From Pelagibacterium lentulum (GTDB taxonomy: Bacteria > Pseudomonadota > Alphaproteobacteria > Rhizobiales > Devosiaceae): DNA of 43,499 nucleotides. A model generated the notes under the pieces. That model was given only the letters and a program-made list of their open reading frames with translations. It was not told where the DNA came from and ran no database searches. This document shows positions 22,958 to 31,000 of this stretch, piece by piece. The position numbers were made by a program, and so were the translations under genes. The stretch is from the NCBI RefSeq assembly GCF_003992625.1, contig NZ_RZMW01000012.1:1-43499 (forward strand). Direction: 5' to 3'. Position 1 is the first letter of the stretch. Each line of letters begins with the position of its first letter.

Positions 22958-24496
22958 TGTCATTCACACTACCGGACGGGCTGACCTTAAAGAACAAGCT
23001 CGGAGCCACAAACCACGACCAGCTCGAGCAACGGGAGCACCCTAAGCTCGCCCAGCGGTTGATCGAGCTCTACGAGGGGCATGGCCCGGAGCCGACATTC
23101 GACACGGCCCATTTGCAGGCGCTGCATAAGCATCTGTTTCAAGATGTGTATGAATGGGCCGGTCGCTTCCGCCACGAGAGCTTTATTTTTGCCGACGGTA
23201 CGCGGGCATCCATGCCGGCGATGCACAAGATCGGCGGCAAGGATTTCGCGATTGGCAACGAGATCGACAGAGGCATGAAAAGCCTCATGTCAGGTCTTGA
23301 GTCTCGGAACTATCTTCGTGGGCTGGACCGTGAAACCTTCGCGCGTGAGGCGGCCGCAGCTTTCGCGCGCCTCAACGCGATCCATCCGTTCCGCGAGGGC
23401 AATGGCCGAGTGCAGCGCGAGTTCTTTTCGGCTCTTGCCGAGCGGGCGGGACATTCCCTCGAATTCGGTGTTATCTCCGCCGAACGAATGGTTCAGGCGA
23501 GCATCGCAGCACACGAACGCGGCGATCTCGGTCCGTTGCGGCGAATGTTCATAGAGATCGCCGATCCTGAGCGCGTTCGTGCGCTCGAGACGGCACAGGA
23601 CGCCATTGAGCGTTTCCGACCTGTCCAAGCGCCCCACGTTACGGCGTGGGACGGCATCTACATGGCAACGACCGAGCCTCATCAGGAGTATGAGGGCCGC
23701 TTTGCCGGCGCCGCTGGACAGCATTTCATGGTTCAACCCGATGACGGTTCGATCATCATCGGCCGCATTGTCGATCTTCCCGATCCTCCGCCAAATTCGG
23801 GCGCTCGCATCCGATTCACTGCACGTTCAGAGCTGGGGCGCGGACATTTCGCCAGGACCTCTCGTTCCCGCCCGCGATGTCGCACGCGAAATCGGCCCGT
23901 CCGAAATCAGAACCCGGATGGATGCCGCGCCCCATATCGTTGAGGCGAGGGCGGCACTGGCCGCCGCCAGCCGTCAGGCTGGTCGCAATGAGGGCGATGT
24001 TCTGCACGTCATAGATCACGCGGCGATAAACGGTAGGGTAGGGGACCGGAACATTGTCGAAACGCTTGGCGCCGGCCGCGCACCGGGATCGGCAGGGCAT
24101 CGCCTGGTTTCGGCGGCCGGCACCTATCTTCGCCATGTCCATGCTCTGAGGCAAACGATGACCCACGAGCGCACCGACCTGGCTGACCGCGCCGGCACGG
24201 TGATACCAAGGCCCAGCCAAGAGCTGATCGACGCCATATCGCGAGGCAACCAGATGCCGGATACGCTTCGCGGCGAACTGCGTTCAATCACCGGCGCGTT
24301 TGACCGGCGGTTCGGCGAGGATCTTGCCGCCCTTCGTGCCGGCAAGGCCATCGACCAGCTCGCTCAACGTCATGGCCTGGACCCGAATGTATTGGCTTCG
24401 GCGCGAGACGTGCTGAGCCAGCTCGACAAGGGGATCAAGCAAGCGCGTGCCCAGGACCGCGCGCAGACGGTCAGCCGTGGGGGACCCGTCCGCTAG
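22957..24496 (+). pseudogene. vbhT: VbhT-like Fic-domain toxin, frame broken by one base
   Basis: The Fic domain carries the intact motif HPFREGNGR at residues 143-151, the loop that transfers AMP to a target protein; VbhT of Bartonella AMPylates gyrase and topoisomerase IV. A small beta domain follows (YMATTEPHQEYEGRF...GSIIIGRIVDLP). The frame then breaks: removing one base from GGGG at 23835-23838 joins it to a second frame (ELGADISPGPLVPARDVARE) up to 24496, giving about 512 residues. The joined C-terminal part has the position of the BID secretion domain that lets VbhT pass through a conjugation machine, but I cannot confirm a BID fold by eye. As written, the protein stops at 23943 after 328 residues, keeping the Fic domain but losing the tail. 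Confidence 0.82.
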
Positions 24497-24521
24497 CCTC
24501 CAAAACGCCATCCTGCCCCTT

Positions 24522-24550
24522 GTTCGATCCGCGCCGGAGGCGGATCGAAC
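24522..24550. terminator. Hairpin after the Fic gene, possible terminator
   Basis: GTTCGATCCGC and GCGGATCGAAC form a perfect 11-bp stem with a seven-base loop, 26 bases past the end of the second vbhT frame. It is followed by TTCCCC rather than a T run. Confidence 0.5.
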
Positions 24551-24893
24551 TTCCCCGAGCGGGGCGAGGGGCGATGCCCCTCGTCCCGATGCTATCAGCA
24601 TGGCCGCAGCGCGCAGGGAAGGGCAAGGGCGGCCAAGCCGGGATCGCAGCCACGCGAAAGGCGCTTGAGCGCCGAGCATGGCGAGACCCCACCCCTTGCC
24701 CTTCTCGAGCACTGTGGCATTGCCTCTCTCAACATATGTCCATTGAACCGCGGCCAGCCGTCCGCGTCCATGATGACCGGTCCCCCCAATTGTGCACCGG
24801 CGCCGCTGGCGCCGGCACACAATCGGCTCCCCCGGTCCCCGAAGGCGGCCTTCGGCCGTCATGGACCCGGCCACCTGGTCACGGACCGTTGAT

Positions 24894-24909
24894 CCTGTTT
24901 TCAAACAGG
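24894..24909 (+). promoter_or_regulatory. Hairpin overlapping the ribosome-binding site of a 52-residue gene
   Basis: CCTGTTT pairs with AAACAGG; the right arm contains half of the CAGGAG ribosome-binding site of the gene at 24920. The formal loop is only two bases, so the innermost pair would open in RNA. Confidence 0.45.
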
Positions 24910-24919
24910 AGAATTAACG

Positions 24920-25078
24920 ATGACGACCTACGATCATATTCAGGAGCTTCGGGCGGAGTTGGCGACGATCATCGACGCCGGCGAGCGTGCGGCGATCGCG
25001 GCCGAGCTGGAGGCTGCGCGTGAAAAGTTGGCCCAGGAAGAGGCCGCGCTTGACGTGGCATTTGAGCCGCCCGTTTAG
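24920..25078 (+). CDS. Small coiled-coil protein
   Basis: A 52-residue reading frame, MTTYDHIQELRAELATIIDA at the start and AREKLAQEEAALDVAFEPPV at the end. It is nearly all one charged amphipathic helix. CAGGAG lies eight bases before the ATG, partly inside a hairpin, which argues for real and controlled translation. It ends in a terminator hairpin shared with the convergent tra operon. It is too short for domain recognition; a helper or adaptor role is only a guess. Confidence 0.6.
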   Translation: MTTYDHIQELRAELATIIDAGERAAIAAELEAAREKLAQEEAALDVAFEPPV

Positions 25079-25121
25079 GGCGGCTCCAGATGAGGGACCA
25101 CCGGTCCGTCCCCGTTTTCCA

Positions 25122-25138
25122 CCCCGCCCTTGGCGGGG
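25122..25138. terminator. Terminator hairpin between convergent genes
   Basis: CCCCGCC and GGCGGGG form a 7-bp GC stem with the loop CTT, between the small rightward gene and the end of the leftward traC-traD-traG operon. Leftward, GGGGTGGAAAAC follows, which is T-rich on neither strand, so its strength is uncertain. Confidence 0.5.
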
Positions 25139-25237
25139 CGGAGCGAAGCGGAGCAGGCGTAGGCCTGAACGCGCTCCCCACATAGCGCCGAAGAGAAGGC
25201 CGAAGCCTGTGGTAAACGGGGGCGGAACGGCTGCCGC

Positions 25238-25417
25238 TTATCGCTTGGCTTTCTCAAGCGGGATCAATACGAAAAGGGCGATGAAGGCCGTATAAGTCCA
25301 TTTGGCGATGATGATGCTGGCCAGGAGCCATCCTTGGGCAAAAGTGGCGGCATATTCGGAAATGGCTGCGAGAACTGCGAAAAACAGAACTCCTGCGATC
25401 ATGAGCTTGAACGGCAT
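25238..25417 (-). CDS. Small membrane protein at the end of the traG operon
   Basis: A 59-residue frame starting four bases after the traG stop codon, so it is the last gene of the traC-traD-traG operon. It begins MPFKLMIAGVLFFAVLAAIS and has two hydrophobic stretches (about residues 5-24 and 31-51, the latter ASIIIAKWTYTAFIALFVLI), ending in a basic EKAKR tail. It is probably an inner-membrane hairpin protein with both ends inside. A role beside the TraG coupling protein is suggested by position only. Confidence 0.65.
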   Translation of the reverse strand: MPFKLMIAGVLFFAVLAAISEYAATFAQGWLLASIIIAKWTYTAFIALFVLIPLEKAKR

Positions 25418-25421
25418 TCAT

Positions 25422-27356
25422 CTACTCCTTGGGTTGAAAGCTGTTTTGCCCGACGACCCGCAGCATCTCGGGTCGCCGGAAATAGACCGCGCGGCCGCAA
25501 CGTAGCGGCGGGTTGCCGCTGGTCAGAACGATCTGCTCGTCAGCGCGCATCTGTGTCACCTCATGGGGCAGGATCAGCGGCCGTTGGGAGAGCTGCATCG
25601 AGCGCGTGCGGGACGATCCCATGTCCCGTGATGTTCGTGAGACCTGGCCGACCTCGACGGTTGTGGTGCCGCAGCGCTTGGAAATGTAGTCGGCGGTCTC
25701 GGGATCGTTGATGGCCGAGAACGATACCCAGGAGGCGCTTTCGAACCATTTGCTGGTCGCATCGCGGCCGCCGAAGGCCTCCCGCATCTGTCCGAGGGAC
25801 TGGAACAGCATCAGCAATGTGATGCCATACTTACGGCCCGCATCGCGGGCCGTCTCGATGATGCGCATATAGCCGAGGCGGGCGGCCTCATCGAGAAGGA
25901 AGAGGGCGCGTTCGGTCATCTCGCCATTGCGGTTGTAGATCGCCGTGAGAAACGCCCCGATAATCACCCGGGCGAGCCCAGGGTGATTTTCGAGGGTGGA
26001 CAGGTCGATGTTGATGAACACGGTCGAACGCGCGTCGGCGATGTCGTCGGTCTTGAACGAATTGCCCGAAACGATCGCCGCATAGTTCTCGTAGCTCAAC
26101 CAGTGGGTTTCCTTGGCAGCGGTCGCATAGACGCCAGAGAAGGTTTGCGGTGTCATGTTGATAAAGGGGCCGACGACCTCCTTGACGAAGCGGGAGGAGG
26201 TTTGCTCATGCAGCTCTTCGAGCTTGGCCTTGAGCGTTTCTTCGGGTTCAGCCAGACGCTTGCGAACGATCCGCAAGGATCGTTCGCGCGTCGTGGTGCC
26301 ATCGGGATTTTCATCCGCTTCGGGATTATCCCCCAGCACCACGTCGGCAATGATCGCGGTAATGAGCTGCTCGCCCATCGTGCGGAAAAAGTCGTCGGAG
26401 CCGGAGGTGACGCGCGGCTTTTCGCTCATCAGCCACGCGGCGACCGAGGCGATATCTTCCTCGGGATTGTTGCCGTGCTGGCCGATCCAGTCGAGCACGT
26501 TGAACCCGAAATACGGCGTCCTGGGATCGAGCGTCATGACCTTTTGCCCGTTGCGGTCGCGATGTTCGCTGACCATCGGCGCAATTTCGGTCGAGGGATC
26601 GAGGACGATCAGCGAGCCCTTGAATTTGAGGGCAGTCGGGATGACGACGGATGTGGTCTTAAAGCCTCCCGACCCGGCGAAGACCAGCCCGTGGGTCGAG
26701 CCGAAACCGGCATCGAAACACAGGAGCGGCGCGGCCCCGCCACGCCCCCATGTTTCCTTGCGTCGAGGGTCGAAATTGACGGCGGCGACACTATCCTTGT
26801 CGGGCCTGTAGGCTTCGCCGACGACGATGCCGCCGGAGGCCTGGAAGAGTTTTTTGGCGGTCGCATCGTCCATCCAGTTGCTGTCGCCATGAATGGCGCG
26901 ATTGCCCTTCAACCGCCTCGGTGCAGAGTTGCCGAAGGCAGCGTTTCCCTTAATTGCAACCCGCAACGCGAAGAGGGCAACGAATGCGCAGGCGATCATG
27001 CCCCCGGTCGAAAAATAGTCGAGATAGGTCAATGGCGCATCGGCCGGCATGCCGACAAAAACGAGCCGGCCATATTCAAACCATGCACCGAGCAGGGCAG
27101 GGACCAGGGCGCCCGCGAGGACGCCCTGGCCGACGGATTGAATGAACAACGAGCCCTTCGAGCCGAACAGAAAGAGCAGCCCGATGAGGGCGGCGGTCAG
27201 AAATGGAACGGTCAGGCCGACCCGTCCCCAGGTCTGGAAACTTTCGGGGGTAGATCCGAATTGAGCGAACCATGCTTCGCTACCGCGCAGGGCGAAGAAC
27301 GCCCCGATCATCAGCAGTGCCGGTGCGCTCGCCAGCAAGAGCCGTTTATTGGTCAT
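25422..27356 (-). CDS. traG: Conjugal transfer coupling protein TraG (VirD4 family)
   Basis: TraG is the inner-membrane ATPase that links the relaxosome to the type IV secretion channel. The 644-residue protein starts [15 protein letters not shown], with hydrophobic segments in the first 160 residues. The P-loop GSGGFKTTS has Lys at about 233, and the Walker B region is [12 protein letters not shown] near 490. The C-terminal part of the ATPase carries [12 protein letters not shown]. The start is the ATG overlapping the traD stop codon by 11 bases. Gene order traC-traD-traG equals that of Ti plasmids. It would also be the docking protein for BID-tagged effectors such as VbhT. Confidence 0.95.
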   Translation of the reverse strand: MTNKRLLLASAPALLMIGAFFALRGSEAWFAQFGSTPESFQTWGRVGLTVPFLTAALIGLLFLFGSKGSLFIQSVGQGVLAGALVPALLGAWFEYGRLVFVGMPADAPLTYLDYFSTGGMIACAFVALFALRVAIKGNAAFGNSAPRRLKGNRAIHGDSNWMDDATAKKLFQASGGIVVGEAYRPDKDSVAAVNFDPRRKETWGRGGAAPLLCFDAGFGSTHGLVFAGSGGFKTTSVVIPTALKFKGSLIVLDPSTEIAPMVSEHRDRNGQKVMTLDPRTPYFGFNVLDWIGQHGNNPEEDIASVAAWLMSEKPRVTSGSDDFFRTMGEQLITAIIADVVLGDNPEADENPDGTTTRERSLRIVRKRLAEPEETLKAKLEELHEQTSSRFVKEVVGPFINMTPQTFSGVYATAAKETHWLSYENYAAIVSGNSFKTDDIADARSTVFINIDLSTLENHPGLARVIIGAFLTAIYNRNGEMTERALFLLDEAARLGYMRIIETARDAGRKYGITLLMLFQSLGQMREAFGGRDATSKWFESASWVSFSAINDPETADYISKRCGTTTVEVGQVSRTSRDMGSSRTRSMQLSQRPLILPHEVTQMRADEQIVLTSGNPPLRCGRAVYFRRPEMLRVVGQNSFQPKE

Positions 27357-27558
27357 CCTCGAAGATTGCCTTCCCGCGACGCCGGAAGCGTTCGCGTGTC
27401 TCATTGTCTTTCAGTGCTTCGGCAGCTTCGACCAGGAGGCCCAGCAGAACGGCCTTGTCCTCGTGGCGAAGGCCGGCCTTGGCGATCAGTCCACCGAGTT
27501 GGATTTTCTCGCGGGTATCGCGCTTGCGTTCGTCGGTTCGTTGCCGCTGCAGTGCCAT
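27346..27558 (-). CDS. traD: Conjugal transfer protein TraD
   Basis: A 70-residue protein, [20 protein letters not shown], then [20 protein letters not shown]. This is the short TraD of Ti-type systems (unrelated to F-plasmid TraD), taken to be an accessory relaxosome protein. It is small, basic and helical. It overlaps traG by 11 bases and follows traC by 22 bases. Confidence 0.9.
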   Translation of the reverse strand: MALQRQRTDERKRDTREKIQLGGLIAKAGLRHEDKAVLLGLLVEAAEALKDNETRERFRRRGKAIFEDDQ

Positions 27559-27580
27559 GGTCGAGCGGATGATCTTTGCT

Positions 27581-27805
27581 TTAAGCCGTTTGAGCGGTTG
27601 GCTTCTGCGTTTGCCGAAACCGGGCCGTCACCTCCTGCAATGCCTCGATGATCGCACTTTCGCTGGCGTCGACCTCGTGCAATCCGGCTTTGACGGCGAG
27701 CATCCCGAGCCGTTCGGCCTCACGGACCTCAGCCTGCCTGAGCTGTTGTTCGAGTTTGGCGATTTCGTCCTTGATGCGTTTTGTCGACTTGCGGTTGGGC
27801 GCCAT
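27581..27805 (-). CDS. traC: Conjugal transfer protein TraC
   Basis: A 74-residue protein, [20 protein letters not shown], then [20 protein letters not shown]. It matches the Ti-type TraC (not the IncP primase of that name) and is probably a small relaxosome accessory protein binding near oriT. The ATG is chosen because MAPNRKS begins the family-like region and lies next to the oriT gap. It shares a weak AG-LxxKAGL pattern with TraD. It is the first gene of the leftward operon. Confidence 0.88.
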   Translation of the reverse strand: MAPNRKSTKRIKDEIAKLEQQLRQAEVREAERLGMLAVKAGLHEVDASESAIIEALQEVTARFRQTQKPTAQTA

Positions 27806-27931
27806 CAGATCTTTTCCTTCCGATCGATTTTGGAGACAGCAAGGTCGGCCAGCGGCCGTCCAAATGCCACTGTGGTTTTCCGAAGTGGCCGGGCGCGAAG
27901 CGACCGGAGATAGTCCCTGCATTCGAAGAAT

Positions 27932-27968
27932 GCGTCCAAAGGCGCGCTTATACGTCGCTGCGCGACGT
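27932..27968. other. Predicted origin of transfer (Ti/IncQ-type nic region)
   Basis: Between the divergent traC and traA genes the sequence has GTCCAAAGGCGCGCTTATAC followed by the perfect inverted repeat ACGTCGC-TGC-GCGACGT. This is very close to the oriT core of Ti plasmids and, in the GGCGC-CTTA part, to IncQ plasmid RSF1010. The nick would fall in or next to GCGCTTATAC. The location and the TraA (MobQ-type) relaxase next to it agree. I did not find a clear 18-bp tra box in the gap. Confidence 0.85.
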
Positions 27969-28044
27969 GCCCGGAGGATCGCTTGGCCCGTTTGACCAAT
28001 CACCCCCTCAATCTCGTAGGTGCTATCGCACCGAGCGAGGGCTG

Positions 28045-31000
28045 ATGGCGATCTACCATTTTGAAAGCCAGATCATCAGCCGGGGAGATGGGCGCAGTGT
28101 CGTAGCAGCGGCAGCCTACCGGCACGCGGCCCGGATGGAGTTCGAGCGCGAGGGCCGCGTAGCGGACTTCTCGAACAAAAGACACGTCGCCCATGCGGAG
28201 TTCATGGCGCCCGAAGATGCGCCCGAATGGCTATCCTCAATGATGGAGGATCGGAGCGCATCCGAGATTTCAGAGGCGTTCTGGAACAAGGTCGAGCATT
28301 CCGAGGCGCGGCGTGACGCGCAACTCTCGAAAGAGTTCGTCCTAGCGCTGCCAAAGGAGCTGACCAAAGAGCAGAACATTGAGCTGGTGCGCGATTTTGT
28401 TGGCCAGCAAATGTTGGCCCGCGGCATGGTCGCCGATTGGGTCTTTCACGATGTCGAGGTCAATCCGCACGTCCACATCATGACCACCTTGCGCCCGCTC
28501 ACAGAAGAGGGTTTTGGCGCAAAGAAGGTTCCGGTGCTCGCTAAGGACGGAACCCCGCAGCGCGGCAAGGACGGCAAAATCCAGTACCGGCTATGGGCCG
28601 GAGATCGTTCAACGCTCAACGACATGCGCGCGGCCTGGGCCGAGGTTCAGAATAACCATCTGGCGAAACACGGCATTGATGCCCGTGTCGATCATCGCTC
28701 CTATGCCGAGCAAGGCATTGAGCTGACCCCACAAGGCAAGGTCGGTGTCCGGACGCGCAATATTGCCAAAGAAGCGCAGGCCGAGGGGCGAGAAGCCGAC
28801 CTTGATCGTATGGCGCTGCACGAGGATCTTCGGCGTGAGAATGCCATGCGCATTGCCCGCCGTCCCGAGATCGTCATCGATGCCGTATCGCGCGAAAAGA
28901 GCGTCTTTGACGAGCGCGATATCGCCAGACATCTGCATCGCTGGATCGATGACGGCCAGCAGTTCCAGAACCTTTTGGCGCGGATCATGGCGAGCCCCGA
29001 GCTGGTGATGCTGGCCGGGGAGGGGGTCGATTTCGAGACCGGCGAGGTCAAGCCGGCGCAATACGCCACCCGCGAAATGGTCCGCATCGAAGAGACGATG
29101 GCGCGGCAGGCAGCGCACCTTTCGACGCATGGAAGGTTCGGTGCTGCGGATCATATCCGCAACGAGGTTCTGGCCAATCATCGCCAGCTTTCCGATGAGC
29201 AGCGCAATGCTATCGAGCTTGCAACCGGCAATGAACGCCTTGCCCTGATCGTCGGCCGGGCAGGGGCCGGCAAGACCACGATGATGAAAGCCGCCCGCGA
29301 GATATGGGAGGCGTCTGGTTATCGCGTCGTCGGCGGCGCGCTCGCCGGCAAGGCAGCCGAAGGGTTGCAAAAGGAAGCCGGGATCGAGAGCCGCACGCTC
29401 GCCTCATGGGTGCTGCAATGGGAGCGCGGAAAACTGCACCTGGACGACAAGACCGTCTTCGTCATGGACGAAGCGGGCATGGTGTCGTCGCGGCAGATGG
29501 CCGATTTCATATCGGCAGCAGCCCATGCCGGGGCCAAGATTGTTCTTGTCGGCGATGCCGACCAGCTTCAGCCGATCGAGGCGGGCGGAGCGTTCCGGGC
29601 GCTCAGCGACCAGATCGGTTTTGCCGAGCTCTCGACGATCTACAGGCAGCGCGAGCAGTGGATGCGCGATGCCTCAATGGCGCTTGCGCGCGGCAATGTC
29701 AGCGATGCCCTCGCCGCCTATCAGGATCATGGTCATATCATCGAAAAGGCGACCAAGGACGAGGCCCTGGCCGCGATGGTGGACGATTGGGTTGCCGATT
29801 ACGATCCGAATCGCACCACCCTCATGATGGCCTTCATGCGCAAGGACGTGGCGGCGCTCAACGCGCTCGCCCGGGAAGGCTTGCGCGACAAAGGCGTGAT
29901 CGAGGAAGGCCACGCCTTCCGCACGGCTAATGGCGTTCGCCACTTCGCCGCCGGTGACCAGATCGTGTTCCTCGAAAACGAGGGTTCGCTTGGCGTGATG
30001 AACGGCATGATCGGTCGTGTGGTCGCGGCCGAGCGCGGCAAGATCGTCGCCCAGATCGGCGACCCACATAGTGGGGACCCACGTAGTGGGCAGGGCCTGC
30101 GCCGCGTCGAGATCGAGCAGCATATCTACAATAAGATCGATCACGGCTACGCGACCACGATTCACAAGAGCCAGGGCGTCACCATCGACAAGGTGAAGGT
30201 GCTCGCCTCATCCATGTTCGACCGCCATCTGACCTATGTGGCGCTGACCCGGCATCGTGACGAAGTGCAGCTCTATGCGGGTGCCGACGAGTTCGCCCGA
30301 TCGATCCGCGTCGATCACGCTGCCGGCGTCACCGGCGAAATGATCGATGCCGGCCAGGCGCAATTCCGCGAAGGCGAGGACGTCAAGCCCACCCCCTATG
30401 TCGATTTGCGCGACCCGTCGGGGATCGTGCATCGCCTGTGGGGCGTCAGCCTTCCCGATGCGGTTGCCGACGCCAATGCGAGGATCGGCGACACGATCAC
30501 GCTGCGCCGGAACGGCACCGAGGACGTGACCGTGAAGGTCGCAGTCCTCGACGAAGAAACCGGCGAGAAGCGGTTCGAGGAGCGGCTTGCCGAGCGCAAT
30601 GTCTGGACGGCCCGCGTTCTGGAGGCCGGCGATCCGGCGTTGAAGTCCGTTGGCGCCGATGTGCTGTTCGGATCGCGGGGCAGGGTGGACCACACCCAGG
30701 GCGTCACCGGTGAACTGGTCGAGACCGGCGAGCTACCATTTGGCAATGATCCAGAGGCCAAGGCGACCCCTTATGCCGATGTGAAGAGCCCCGACGGCAC
30801 AATGCACCGGCTTTGGGGCGTGGCCTTGCCTACCGCCATTGCCGGGGCCGGGATCGAGGTCGGCGACACGGTGATGCTGCGCAGGGACGGGACCGAGACC
30901 GTTTCGGTTACAGTGCCCGTCACCGACAATGCCACCGGCAAGGTGCGGTTCGAGGACAGGACCGTCGAACGCAATATGTGGGCTGCCGCCCGGCTGGAAA

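Larger units (their letters stand above)
24497..24919. other. Hairpin-rich intergenic region
   Basis: No gene is supported. Besides the hairpin just after vbhT it contains a long one at 24789-24823: 16-base arms (ATTGTGCACCGGCGCC and GGCGCCGGCACACAAT) with two mismatches and a three-base loop. Short CGGCC-TTC-GGCCG pairing lies near 24846-24858. The density of strong inverted repeats is higher than in other gaps. Confidence 0.5.

Noticed and set aside
25983-27572. Long rightward open frame (529 codons) opposite traG
   Set aside because: It is the antisense shadow of traG/traD in high-GC DNA; it has no ribosome-binding site or recognisable domain, whereas the leftward frames have full family motifs.
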